A stretch of DNA of 64,000 bases. Origin: Candidula unifasciata (lineage: Eukaryota; Mollusca; Gastropoda; Stylommatophora; Geomitridae). Below the pieces are notes generated by a model, which was given only the letters and a program-made list of their open reading frames with translations, was not told where the DNA came from and searched no databases. Positions 1 to 11,300 of this stretch are shown here, piece by piece. Positions within the stretch are counted from its first letter, which is position 1; every line of letters starts with the position of its first letter. Location of the stretch: positions 1,176,412 through 1,240,411 of the forward strand of contig CAJHNH020006668.1 in the NCBI GenBank assembly GCA_905116865.2, in the 5' to 3' direction. The position numbers and the translations under genes were made by a program.

Positions 1-475
1 GTCACCCCAGCAGTACCCTCACTATTAGCTGGGAAAGAGACTTAGGACATTACATCCACCAGCAGGCGTCGCCCCTACAACGACCTGACTGCCTTCGTTA
101 ACGACTGTTCACCCAACAGCCATGCAGTTCTTTGGCACGAAGGAGACACCTTGAACTTGGGTTTCGGAATGTCGAAACATGATGATGATGATGATAGACG
201 ACACGAGTTGAGTTAGAATAACGTGTAATAATCTGTATACGTGGAATTAGGACGGATCACGCAAAGGGGGGGGGGGGGGGGAATGGGTTGCTATTTCATT
301 GTGTAGTGTCTGATGCTTTGTTTTATGTCTTCCGTGTTTATCTGACCGGCCAGGTCGTGTCCCACATTGCGCATGTTTTGATCTGGTTAGGTCTGTAAGT
401 ATTGTGTATATTGCTTTTATGGACGTCACACCATTTTATATTACACAAAAAGCTAATCAAACAGCATAAATCTGC
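1..475. other. Non-coding edge sequence
   Basis: No gene seen. Contains a short GAT run near 180-195 and a G16 run at 266-281. Confidence 0.5.
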
Positions 476-690
476 TTGTTAGTTGCGTATCCTTTACAGG
501 ACGTTGCAGAACCAACACCAGCATTGGCTGTTGTGGTTTTTCTAGGCAAATTTACGTCCAGTAGTTTGCCATTGCTTCCTGGACTATCTGCGTCTCGATA
601 CCACTGTCGAAACCAACGCAAGGCGCAAGGCCCGCAGCTGGGATCGAACCCTGCACCCCGGCATTACGAAGCGCGTTCGCAACGCTTTAG
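476..690 (-). repeat. tRNA-derived SINE, family A
   Basis: On the minus strand the right end carries a polymerase III B-box (GGTTCGATCCC, 640-653 region) and an upstream A-box-like TGGCTAAAGCG. The body (GCAAACTACTGGACGTAA, TTGCCTAGAAAAACC, GTTCTGCAACGTCCTGT) recurs at 12048-12195, 21724-21803 and in part at 47600-47660. Confidence 0.7.
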
Positions 691-1035
691 CCACAGACGC
701 CGACATAAATCTGCTTATACACAACAAATACACGCGCAATCTATGATAAACCAACATAAACACTTGAGCGCTTTGCTGCCCTCCTTTTGTGAATACTAAC
801 CGCAAACAGGGGACTTGGTATTTGTAGTTTGGCAAAGTCGGGGGTGTCCTGCCATCCACTTTCTCCATTTCCCCCTAAGAGGCCGAGGTCACAGTCCACT
901 TCAGAAGGGTAAGTATTGTGCGTGTAAGTAGAAAGGAGACAAGTGACTCCATCTCTGGGGAAGAGTACGGTTGAATGGAGCGGAAACTTGTGTGAATGTA
1001 GTAGTCCACTTCTCCTCAGCCTCCTTCTGCTCTTT

Positions 1036-1230
<195 letters not shown>

Positions 1231-1350
1231 TCCCCATACCCGAGGACAGCTTTAAAAAAAAAACCACACAAAACAAACTAGGTAGGGTTACTACGTTACT
1301 AAAGGATTCCCGACTCCTTGATCTTGACAAACTGGAGGCAATTTTCGCAG

Positions 1351-1450
1351 AGGTCTGCAGCAGCGGTTCTCACACTGGGTCCCGCGGCACCCTGTAGTCC
1401 CGCGAGCGTTTGCCAGGAGTGCCGTGGCAATAATCAAGAGAAGTCGCTAA
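1351..1450. mobile_element. hAT-like terminal fragment
   Basis: Begins CAGCGGTTCTCACACTGGG and runs into TCCCGCGGCACC, the style of many hAT/Charlie ends. No matching right end or target duplication was found. 690-1035 and 1450-1790 show nothing recognisable. Confidence 0.35.
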
Positions 1451-1796
1451 AAATTATGAAATTATTAAAGAAGGCATGAAGATACTTCAAAGTTAAAATT
1501 TTAGTTGTCTTTCCTCGCCAGTGTCGAAAAGAGTATTTCTTGTTTCACACACAGATTGTATTATATGCCAATCGCAACATGCTAAGAATTGTCTTTGTAT
1601 TTATCTCGAGGTAGGCCCGAACCTCTACCTACATTCGTGAATGTGCAGTCGATAAGTTAAGGTGTGGTAACATTTTGACAAAAAAATTTTGGTGGAGAAT
1701 GTGGTCTGTACAGTAGTTACTGTAAACCTGGTCAAGTATGTACTTAATATTTACAGGTAATGTGTTCTTTTGGTGCTTATATATATATTTCGACAA

Positions 1797-1975
1797 AAAA
1801 TTCCCGTTGTACGTCCACTTCTGGAGCAATTTTGTTTCAGAACTTGAGGTTTGCGTGCATATCCGTTTTACATATTTTGCTTATTTGTTTGTAGACTGTT
1901 GGTTCATTGCTTCTCAGACAAATGCACTCCCCAAACTTCGAAGGAAACCCTTAATTAGGCGACTCTTAAGACATG
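1797..1975 (-). repeat. GAA-tailed retroelement 3' end, copy 1
   Basis: Reverse-complement copy of the family seen best at 4358-4672 (blocks CTGAGAGGCAAGGAACCA, GTCTGCATACAAAT, CAGGTTCTGGAACAG). Diverged. Confidence 0.65.
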
Positions 1976-1977
1976 CT

Positions 1978-2063
<86 letters not shown>

Positions 2064-2092
2064 CGTGTGTGTGTGCGCGCGCGCGCGTGTGT
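1978..2092. repeat. (GT)n(AT)n compound microsatellite
   Basis: GT repeats, about 33 AT units, then GT/GC alternation, between two retroelement fragments. Confidence 0.95.
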
Positions 2093-2094
2093 GA

Positions 2095-3165
2095 AAAAGA
2101 GGCATCATCCATAGGCGCTCAGATTCCCCTCTCAACATATTCAACAGCGTTGTGCGGTTAATAATACCAGTCCCATGTTGGTTAACAAGACTTCGTGTGT
2201 GTCCGGTGTGCTTCTCCTGCTTGGCTGTGCCGATCTTTACTCCCAGTTCGCGTATTCTTAGAAGGATGTAAACACGTTGCTTCCAAAATCCCCAGAACGT
2301 CTCTCTAAGGGCAATGACAATACCTGCGTGATCCATGGGCCGGCCATCTTCAATTAATGCAGTGCCTGCCAGTCTATCAGCTCTCTCATTACCAACAACG
2401 CCTGCATACCCTGGGACGAATATGAAGGTAACTACATACACAGTTTTTCAATGACTCCATTCACTGTTTGCGTAACCAGCTTGCCTCGACCCGCCGGATC
2501 ATACTCAAAGAATCACTCAGCACACACACACGCGGTGTACACCACCATCGTCATGCTGCTGGTGGTCATAGAGAATTCACCACTGGCTTCCTCAACTGTT
2601 CTGCCTGAAGAGCGAGCTGTAAATGCCCATGCACTCTTCCCGTCTGTGAAGATCACCACATGTGTCTCATCCTACTCCCATCGAGCGTCATAACACAGGA
2701 GAATGTGAGATTGGGTGCTTTAGACTCTGGTATCCACCCCTCACCTGGATGGATGACTGTAAGGCTGCAACCAGCATGATGTCATCCTCTGCCCTACCCT
2801 GTCATGATTTGTCCCTTTTAAGCCTATTGCCCCTTTTCTTGAAGAACATGTGGTGCAAAGGGTGCTTCAGATCTGAGCTTATTTTGAGATTTGCACGAGC
2901 CCTCCAGATCTTGATCCTGTAGTCATGGTAGGGAAGTTCAGAAGGTAATCGCTCATTGCTACACAAGAGGTGCACCCTAGAATAATGTGCATTGCTTCAT
3001 TTTGCATCTACTCAAGTCTTTCAATCTGAGTATGGCTGACAGTGGGGATGGCAAGAGCATATTCGATGGGAGAAAGTACAAGTCCCTGGAACAGAAGCAG
3101 AAGCAGTCTCTGCTCAGTGTTAACGGCAGCCAGGACCCTCATTGCTGACAGGTTCTTACCTTGTA
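2095..3165 (-). pseudogene. Decayed non-LTR retrotransposon: end of RT plus RNase H
   Basis: Minus-strand translation in shifting frames. The RT C-terminal region near 2940-3165 reads like LAAVNTEQRLLLL, LVLSPIEYALAIP and MQNEAMHIILGC. Near 2330-2440 an RNase H motif follows, FIFVPGYAGVVGNERADRLA, with the catalytic Asp in ADRLA. Stops and frameshifts show it is dead. The same family appears at 36450, 38950, 44230 and 46750. Confidence 0.75.
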
Positions 3166-3194
3166 TGTCATAAGTGATGATGATGATAAAAAGT

Positions 3195-3430
3195 AAAAGT
3201 AAAGATCCCTCTTTATGCCTTTAGGTGCATCAGGCATTTGGGAAGATCACCCATATTTTTATAGACCAATCAGCACTAGGTGAGTAATGTGGTCAGCATT
3301 ACGCCGGCCATCTTTACTTCCCCAGGACATTCACCCCGGTACCCATTTTAGGCTGGGTCGACCTACCACGCCCCGTACCATGATAAAAATTCCACGCAGC
3401 CAGCAGTGGGTTTTGACTGCGGTACATTGG
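3195..3430 (-). repeat. SINE family B copy
   Basis: Shares TGCCTTTAGGTGCATCAGG, CGCCGGCCATCTTTACTTCC and AGGCTGGGTCGACCT with copies at 35935, 43480, 50440, 51985 and, in the opposite direction, 57966. The tRNA-like head is missing. Confidence 0.7.
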
Positions 3431-4195
3431 AATTACGAGGATGATGATGATGATTGTGACTATGATTATATATGCTTTCAACAGCAGAATAATGAAGACC
3501 AAAACATAGAAACAGTTAACATAAAACCCGTATGTATTTCTCTGCATTTGTCAAAATACGTCATAGTAACAGAATTAATCAAATTAAATTTAAAAAAAAA
3601 AAGAAAAAGAAATTAAATAAATACAGGCCAATTATAGCAAACACAGAGACATTAATGAAAAAAATAAACACTCATACACACACAGAAAGTTACAATACTC
3701 AGTAATGGATTGAGTGGTGGTTAGTATTCAGGTGTGAGTAGCATTCCTGGCGTATGGGTATATGCAAACAAAACACTTCTACATGTTAAAACCTGTTAAA
3801 TGTCAATGAACATACAGTGGATAACACTTAAACCCGGGGGGTGTATAGTTACGTTCATGTTATAACACTACAGTATTTGTTTTTTATTATTACTGTTACT
3901 AATATTAAAAATGACTAATATTAAAATAATAATAATTATTTATAAGAACAAGTAGAGTTCCAATTGCACATAAATAATACAAGAATGAGGACATTGCTGT
4001 CGATGTTGAAATAACAAGAGATAAAATAAAACATAAAGGGCTTCTGAAAACAGGGATTACAAATAAAATACTAGAAAGGTGTTACACAAACACAAAAAGG
4101 ATTTCACAAAGGCAGAGTTCATAAGTTTATAAATCACTGTAATTTCTATAGTGATAATAAATTCAACACCGGCTTGCTAGGCCTGTCACTATTTC
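3430..4195. other. AT-rich sequence, no gene seen
   Basis: No reading frame, element or array recognised beyond short AT and A-rich runs. Confidence 0.4.
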
Positions 4196-4300
4196 ACCTG
4201 TGTCCCACTGGGGACAGAAACATCAGAGAAACTCTACAATAGCACCATATGTCTATGGTTGAGGCAGCCACAAGAGCTAAAAGCATAACCTCATATTCCC
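4195..4300 (+). mobile_element. Retroelement 3' scrap (RTE-like)
   Basis: AACATCAGAGAAACTCTACA and TGTCTATGGTTGAGGCAGCC match the better-preserved fragment at 48120-48410 (NIRETLQHHVSMVEAA). Confidence 0.5.
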
Positions 4301-4357
4301 CGTGTGGGTTCCAGGGCCCTATTATAGGGAAAATAAGAATAGACTTACTGCCTACCC

Positions 4358-4672
4358 AAAAGCATGTCGTAAGAGTTGAATAATCGGGAGCTTCCTACAA
4401 AGTCGGAGCGCATTTGCCTGAGAGGCAAGGAACCAGCAGTCTGCATACAAATGACTCAGATCTGTAAAACGGATGCACACGTAACACTCAGGTTCTGGAA
4501 CAGGACTGCAGCCCAGAAGTGGATGAAGAACCATAACTTTCCGGCAGAGTTTACAGCTGGTGAACGTGAAGAAGAAGAAGAAGATGAAGAAGATAACCTC
4601 ACAACTACCCCATCATCCAAAGCAGTAAAGGAGAAAGTGAAGAAGAAGAAGAAGAAGAAGAAGAACAGCTCA
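4358..4672 (+). repeat. GAA-tailed retroelement 3' end, copy 2 (best copy)
   Basis: Peptide-like trace RICLRGKEPAVCIQMTQICK, then a Glu/Lys run encoded by two GAAGAAGAA tracts. Family copies lie at 1797, 13620, 26990, 37580 and 49690. The microsatellite tail is typical of some non-LTR elements. Parent element not identified. Confidence 0.65.
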
Positions 4673-4706
4673 TAAAACTACAGTGAATGTACCCCAAAAT
4701 GAGATA

Positions 4707-4930
4707 CAGCAGTGGTTCTCCTTTAGCTTATACCCGCAGACTGCCTCTTATTTGCGAAGGTCTGCCATGAAACCCAAACTTTGTAATGGTCATTTTTAGA
4801 AGGGGCAAAATGTCAACTTTATTAGAACTGCAAAAAATGACTGAATTCTGAAGCTGAGTTTTTTGGATATGTAAATGAAGGTATGGACCTTCAGTTTGTC
4901 TCAGGACCACCAAATGAGAAACACTCAGCT
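4707..4930. mobile_element. Possible hAT-type MITE
   Basis: Left end GCAGTGGTTCTCCTTTAGC and right end AATGAGAAACACTCAGC are imperfect inverted repeats of the hAT style. No clear 8-bp target duplication. Confidence 0.35.
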
Positions 4931-5204
4931 AAAGAGATAATTAACTCTTTAAAAACAAAATGTTAACTTTAGCTCATTCAACCGCAAGCTGTTGTTATAA
5001 TAAAGTTAAAAATATTTGGCTCTGAGGAATTAAAACAACAGCAATACGAGACAGAAGATGTTAAAAGAGTCATCAGAGCATAGTGGATACATGTAACCAC
5101 TAGATGGGTGCTCATGTAATTGAGAAATATGTCATGTAAGGACAATACATGGTGTGGACCCTCCCACCATGGAAATACACACAAACACACAATCTGTTCT
5201 CGTT

Positions 5205-5462
5205 CCCCTCTGTGTGTGGTGAAAATCATGAAAATCTCAGGTTCTCATCTGTGTGGTGTAAATCATGAAAATTTCAAGTTCCACTCTGTGTATGGTGAAA
5301 ATCATGAAACTCTTTTTAAGTTCCCATCTGTGTGTGGTATAAATCATGAAAATCTTAAGTTACCATCTGTGTGTGGTAAAAATCATGAAATCTTAAGTTA
5401 CTATCTGTGTGTGGTATAAATCATGAAATCTTAAGTTCCACTCTGTGTATGGTGTAAATCAT
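5205..5462. repeat. 39-bp minisatellite, small locus
   Basis: About 6-7 diverged units of the same 39-bp repeat as 8301-9555 (AATCATGAAAATCTTAAGTT, then CCCATCTGTGTGTGGTGT). The right flank (TTCTCAACT, then CCCCAACTGTGTGGTTCAA) is homologous to the right flank of the large array. Confidence 0.9.
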
Positions 5463-5559
5463 TTAAAAAAAACACGATTGTCTTCTCAACTATCTGATAT
5501 AAAAAACATTCAAACCCCAACTGTGTGGTTCAAAGAAAACTATGATGGGAGTAGCCAAC

Positions 5560-6459
5560 AAACATAACTGCCAACTGCTTGCTAGTGAAAGAGTTAATAG
5601 TTACACAGGCATACATCCAACATGGCAAAGCCTCAAATAAGCTAATGAGCAATTTAGATTATAAAAGGCAGCAGATCATAAGTAAAAACTTCCTCCTCTT
5701 CGTCTCACAATGACAGTGTCACGATGTGTTGTGGTTTACAGCTAAGCTGCGATATCTGTACCTTTCAGCCCAACATATCTGATTTCAGTAAAACCCACAA
5801 AAGCCTGTTACGACACACTTGTTAGGAGCAGTGGGTCTATTCTTTACCACCTAACAGGGCCCTAGAACCATTACAGAAAAGGTATAAACAAAACAGGGAC
5901 AATACATGAAAAGGGGGAATAAGACTGTTTTAAATAACATACATAGTATGGTTGATTCTCCACTAATAGTGGGGACTAAGGGAACATGAAAAAAGATAAG
6001 GATTTCTTTTAAGCAGACACAAAGGTAATATCACAGCAGAAAAGATATTCAGGTTTTAAGTGACCGGCCTTTACATATACTAGGTCAGTACCATACGACA
6101 TGAGGTGAACAGTTCCAACCCTAGCTACAACCTTTTCTTCTCAGCATTTGTAAAATAATATTAGGTGAACCTGAGAGGCAGCCAATCTTGGGGAGACCTA
6201 CTGCAATCTCAATGTGGAGCTTACTCTGCGACAGGTACTGCCGGAGAAATGTTGATCCTCTCACAGTGGGAACACACACAAAACGGGTCATGGATCCCGT
6301 TGAAATTTCAGAAAAATATCCTTTCAAAAAATTATTTGACACAGTATGATGGCTTATAGAAATGAGACCACTGGAAAGGCAATTCTCTTACCTAACAATA
6401 ACAAGCCACAATACAGCCTCAAACTGCTAACTGTCCATATCACAGCATAGTCAGGAAGG
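5560..6459. other. Non-coding, nothing recognised
   Basis: AT-rich. Short open frames near 6121-6359 on both strands resemble no known protein. Confidence 0.4.
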
Positions 6460-6467
6460 CTCTAGAC

Positions 6468-6642
6468 TTAAGAGTTTCTCAACCTTTTTTGGGTGGACCG
6501 ACCCTTTCACTGGGGTCCCCTAAGACCATCCAAAAACATTTATTCATGGAAATTATGAAGTAGCAACAAAAATACGTTTATGACTGGGGGTCACCACAAC
6601 ATGAGGAACTGTATTAGAGGGTCGCGGCATTGAGAACTGCTA
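6468..6642. mobile_element. SPIN-like hAT MITE with 8-bp target duplication
   Basis: 175-bp element flanked by identical CTCTAGAC (6460-6467 and 6643-6650). Ends are imperfect inverted repeats (TTTCTCAACC left, GAGAACTGCTA right). The right 65 bp on the minus strand, with AATGCCGCGACCCT, ACAGTTCCTCATGTTGTGGT and GTTGCTACTTCATAA, closely match my memory of the SPIN/URR1 group of hAT elements; the left end, with CCCTAAGACCATC, fits too. Non-autonomous. Confidence 0.85.
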
Positions 6643-7198
6643 CTCTAGACAGTCAGCCATGTAGCTGTTCTGCAAAGAGACACCAAAGGCATGTGGAATA
6701 AAACCCAGAGCAATGAAATCAACCCACTGGACTTTAGCTTGGGATAGTAACTGAGTGATTTCTGATGTTTGCACATTGGATCATGTAGCCATTATTCCGA
6801 CTCACCCTGTACATTCAAACATACATACCTACATACATACATACACATTTTTCAAGTGAGGTTGTGTGGTAATTCTGATGAAATATTTCAAATACAAGGA
6901 TAATTGGTATTCATGTGCATATAAACTCTGACAACAGCAATGAGGTAGAGATTCACCCAGATGATGTACCAGCAGATGTTCACTCAATGAAATGTTTCCA
7001 GTCAAATTTAAAAAAAAAAAAAAAAACAGCAGCAACCAGGAACTACTCAGTAGAAAGGTGGTAGCGATAAGGGAGGCAGGTCATCCCAGAGTTCATACTA
7101 TCGCACTGTGAAACAGCAGAAGCTGTATATACCTACATATATATATATACACACATACACATAGACTCTCACACATACATATATAAACTTACATATAT

Positions 7199-7336
7199 AG
7201 GGTGTCCCATAAGTTTCCATACAAAGGAAAACACATTTTCATGCATTTCCTCCACTGGTGGAGAATACGTATAAGCACAGCTGGCATTGTGATACATTCA
7301 TTTTTCGTTATGTATGGAAACTTAAGTGTTCACCCT
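7199..7336. mobile_element. Mariner-type MITE
   Basis: 138 bp with inverted ends of about 28 bp. The left starts AGGGTGTCCCATAAGTTTCC; the reverse complement of the right starts AGGGTGAACACTTAAGTTTC. A TA precedes the left end; the right TA is mutated to TG. 6651-7198 holds only short microsatellites. Confidence 0.75.
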
Positions 7337-7877
7337 GTGTACATATTTGTTTCAGCTTGATACGGCGTGTTAGCCAGTTTGCACATTCTGGTTTTTCCAA
7401 CATGCAGGTACAGATTTCATGAGATTGTTCAAGACAATGCTTCTGTAACCTGGTATCAAAAGAATTATCTAGAACACATAGCTACAAAAGTCAGCTACCT
7501 GGCAGATGAACACAACACAGTGGTATTTTCATATAACAAGCAGTTTTCAATCACTGTGTTTGAAATTACAGTTCACTGACTAAATCTAAAAGGCCAATGT
7601 CCAGTCTCTCAGGTGACCACAATTTTAAGGAGAATCCACGCTGGGATGGGGAGGGGGGGGGGGAGGGGGGGGGGGAGAGAGACATTTTTGTAGTAGTAAT
7701 TTTTTCTCAGAATATCCGGTTCTACCCTCATAGGGATATATAGTGGTAACTGAGTTCTCAGAGTATATTTTTGTTACCTTAAATTTATTTATCATGGAAT
7801 TACTTACACATCCAAAATGTAATTTGTATAGTTTCATATTTTGCTTTGCTTTGGGTTGTGATTATGATAGATATTGT

Positions 7878-7997
7878 ACTATGAATAATTAGACTTTGAC
7901 TATGAATAATTAGACTTTGACTATGAATAATTAGACTTTGACTATGAATAATTAGACTTTGACTATGAATAATTAGACTTTGACTATAAATAGTTAG
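7878..7997. repeat. 21-bp tandem repeat
   Basis: Five to six units of ACTATGAATAATTAGACTTT plus G, nearly identical. The rest of 7337-8300 holds a retained G/A-rich run at 7650-7680 and no gene. Confidence 0.9.
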
Positions 7998-8300
7998 ATA
8001 ATCATCATTGTGTCGTTGACACGGTGGATATATTGTTTCCTTGGTATCTAATCACAGGTTATTCCACACGATTTTATCTTTAGGGAAAACTTCAAGGGAG
8101 ATTTTCGGAGAGTAAGGCAATGGTTAGTGGTATAAACAATGAAAATCATGGATAAGTTAAATATGTCATCCTCTTCTCTTCTTCCTCCAGTGACCGCATC
8201 ATTCTAATCCATTTTATAAGTTGGTTTTTATATCCTGAAAGCTTCTATAAATGTTGCTCTATCTGCTGCATGGTCTTGTTTTGTGTTCATTATACGACAA

Positions 8301-9555
8301 CTATGTGTGTGATGAAAATCACTGTTTAAGTTCCCATCTGTGTGGTGTAAATCATGAAAACCCTTAGTTTCCACCTCTGTGTGGTGTATATCATGAAAAT
8401 CTTAAGTTCCCACCTGCGTGTGGTGTAAATCATAAAAACCTTAAGTTTCCACCTCTGTGTGGTGTATATCATGAAAATCTTAAGTTCCCACCTGCGGTGG
8501 TGTAAATCATGAAAATCTTAAGTTCCCATCTGTGTGTGGTGTAAATCATGAAAATCCTAAGTTCCCACCTGCGTGTGGTGTAAATAGTGAACATCTTAAG
8601 TTCCCATCTCTGTGTGGTGTAAATCATGAAAATCTCAAGTTCCCACCTGCGTGTGGTGTAAATAGTGAAAATCTTAAGTTCCCATCTGTGTGTGGTGTAA
8701 ATAGTGAAAATCTTAAGTTCCCATCTGTGTGTGGTGTATATCATGAAAATCACTGTTTAAGTTCCCATCTGTGTGGTGTAAATCATGAAAACCTTAAGTT
8801 TCCACCTCTGTGTGGTGTATATCATGAAAATCTCAAGTTCCCACCTGTGTGTGGTGTATATCATGAAAATCTTAAGTTCCCACCTGCGTGTGGTGTAAAT
8901 CATGAAAATCTCAAGTTCCCACCTGCGTGTGGTGTAAATCATGAAAATCTCAAGTTCCCACCTGTGTGTGGTGTAAATCATGAAAATCTCAAGTTCCCAC
9001 CTGTGTGTGGTGTAAATCATGAAAATCTCAAGTTCCCACCTGTGTGTGGTGTAAATCATGAAAATCTCAAGTTCCCACCTGCGTGTGGTGTAAATCATGA
9101 AAATCTCAAGTTCCCACCTGCGTGTGGTGTAAATCATGAAAATCTCAAGTTCCCACCTGCGTGTGGTGTAAATCATGAAAATCTCAAGTTCCCACCTGCG
9201 TGTGGTGTAAATAGTGAAAATCTTAAGTTCCCATCTGTGTGTGGTGTAAATCATGAAAATCTCAAGTTCCCACCTGTGTGTGGTGTAAATCATGAAAATC
9301 TCAAGTTCCCACCTACGTGTGGTGTAAATCATGAAAATCTTAAGTTCCCACCTGCGTGTGGTGTAAATCATGAAAATCTCAAGTTCCCACCTGCGTGTGG
9401 TGTAAATCATGAAAATCCTAAGTTCCCACCTGTGTGTGGTGTAAATAATGAAAATCTTAAGTTCCCATCTGTGTGTGGTGTAAATCATGAAAATCCTAAG
9501 TTCCCATCTGTGTGTGGTGTAAATCATGAAAATCTTAAGTACCTATCTGTATGAG
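8301..9555. repeat. 39-bp minisatellite, large locus (about 32 units)
   Basis: Unit AATCATGAAAATCTCAAGTT, then CCCACCTGCGTGTGGTGTA. Since 39 is a multiple of three, long open frames exist on both strands; on the plus strand each unit would read NHENLKFPPACGV. Variants (GCG/GTG, AATCAT/AATAGT, CTC/CTT) come in blocks, which suggests recent local amplification. Non-coding is the simpler reading. Confidence 0.95.
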
Positions 9556-9628
9556 AGGTATTAAATCATGAAATCTAAGTTTAATTTATTATAAACTGTC
9601 TTGGTGCAAAAGACGAAAATCATATGAA

Positions 9629-9651
9629 GTGTGTGTGTGTGTGTGTGTGCA

Positions 9652-9711
<60 letters not shown>

Positions 9712-9712
9712 A
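9629..9712. repeat. (GT)n microsatellite
   Basis: About 40 GT units with one ATGC interruption, immediately right of the 39-bp array. Confidence 0.95.
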
Positions 9713-10214
9713 TGAACCAGGAAAATCATGATACTCTTCTCAACTGTGTGATATAAATGCCATGGAAGTCCCAACTGTGTGGCTCAAGGAAAACCATGAC
9801 AGCAACAATACAGGAGCAAAGCAAAGTTCACATATGAAGCAAATCTGACAAATGTAAGCAGGTTTTATATATATAGATATAAAACAATCATGTTTTCTAC
9901 AACTAACAACTGGAGGCATTGTATCACATCAATTGACGACACTGGGGGAGAAAACCCTGAGGCCATGAAGGTAATAAATGTACAGGCATTGATTGTCTTT
10001 CGATAGGAACAAATTTTTCACCACTGCCATATGCTCATCAAACCCAAAATTTATAATTTCAACTCTTTTATCTAACATACATTTAAATAATTTATCGTAA
10101 GAAATAGAGTGTGGCTGAGTAGGTATGAGAAGAGTCTTTCAGATCTACAGGCATGTGTTTGGATCTTAACTCACTGGACACCGAGAAATCCATTATATGT
10201 TTATTGACAAAATA

Positions 10215-10408
10215 ATACATGATACCACCATCATTTAGCAGGTTCTTTGTAGAAGGTCGCTCTCATCACGATCTGCCTGAAAGAAAGTTGGTCTCTCGCC
10301 AGCTCTCCTGCCTTGTGTACTTTACTACCCACTGTGTCATTTATATTCTGTGCTCAAACTGTGACAGTCACCACTGCCCCTCTTTCCTAGTACCACGCCT
10401 TCTAATAT
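10215..10408 (-). mobile_element. RTE-like retroelement 3' fragment
   Basis: Parallels 51296-51540 (GCAGGTTCTTTGTAGAAGGT, CTCTCGCCAGCTCTCCTGCC). It continues after the embedded 48-bp array as TTTACTAGCCAATCTTCCTGG at 10735-10757. 9820-10210 shows nothing. Confidence 0.7.
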
Positions 10409-10746
10409 TATGTTTCAATCTGCCATGTCACTCAACACAAGATGCTGTTTACTAGCCCTGTTTTAATCTGCCATGTCACTCAAGACAAGAAGCTGTTTAC
10501 TAGCCCTGTTTCAATCTGCCATGTCACTCAAGACAAGATGCTGTTTACTAGCCCTGTTTCAATCTGCCATGTCACTCAAGACAAGAAGCTGTTTACTAGC
10601 CCTGTTTCAATCTGCCATGTCACTCAAGACAAGAAGCTGTTTACTAGCCCTGTTTCAATCTGCCATGTCACTCAAGACAAGAAGCTGTTTACAAGCCCTG
10701 TTTCAATCTGCCATGTCACTCAAGACAAGATGCGGTTTACTAGCCA
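10409..10746. repeat. 48-bp minisatellite inside a retroelement fragment
   Basis: About 6.5 units (CTGTTTACTAGCCCTGTTTC, AATCTGCCATGTCACTCAAG, ACAAGAAG). A single-copy, diverged version of the unit lies at 51470-51540 in another copy of the element, so the array grew from element sequence. Confidence 0.9.
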
Positions 10747-11024
10747 ATCTTCCTGGTTTTTTAGGATATACACAATCTAGTTTTGTTGTAAATTTTTGTA
10801 CCTTATCTAGTAACATTTTCCCCACTGTGTTTTAACTGTGACCATAAGTCCATCTATTCACTAAAGTTATTAATTGAACTCCTTTAGAACCAGCATTTAC
10901 TATCAAGAGTTACCACTGTTTTTGGCTAGAGAAGTTAAATAAAACCTACATGATACTGAAAGAGTTAAAGCTAAAAGCCTGGAAGACTGGTATCCGCATA
11001 TACTTAAAGGTAAAAAAGGTAAAG

Positions 11025-11300
11025 TCGGGAGATGTGAACCAGCGTCACTGCACACGGTTATAAACCATAAGTGCTCTGCCATCAGTACGGACAGCTGATA
11101 AGAAACTGTTCGCCTGTGTTGCCGTTCGCACGTTACTCAGTAGCTACAGCAACGTTCCTCCATTTACCCCAGAGTGTCACTCTGGTACCCATTTCCTAGA
11201 GGCTGGGTGAACCCTGGGAGCCGCCAGGTTTCGAACACCGACCATGGGCTGCAGCGAGTCACAGCTGGATTTGAAAGCGAGCTCCATATTGACTGCGCTA
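11025..11300 (-). repeat. tRNA-derived SINE, family B relative
   Basis: On the minus strand GTGTTCGAAACCTGG resembles a B-box; AGGCTGGGTGAACCCT and the TCTGGTACCCATTTC block are shared loosely with family B. 10760-11025 shows nothing. Confidence 0.45.

Noticed and set aside
600..690. tRNA gene
   Set aside because: A- and B-box sequences are present but no cloverleaf or acceptor stem forms, and the sequence recurs as a SINE. The same applies to 46036, 51050, 52130 and 57966.
8469..9554. 340-codon frame with 13-residue repeats (NHENLKFPPACGV) and a 256-codon frame opposite
   Set aside because: The 39-bp unit keeps both strands open by arithmetic; variants do not favour synonymous change as far as I can see, and no flanking exon or signal was found.
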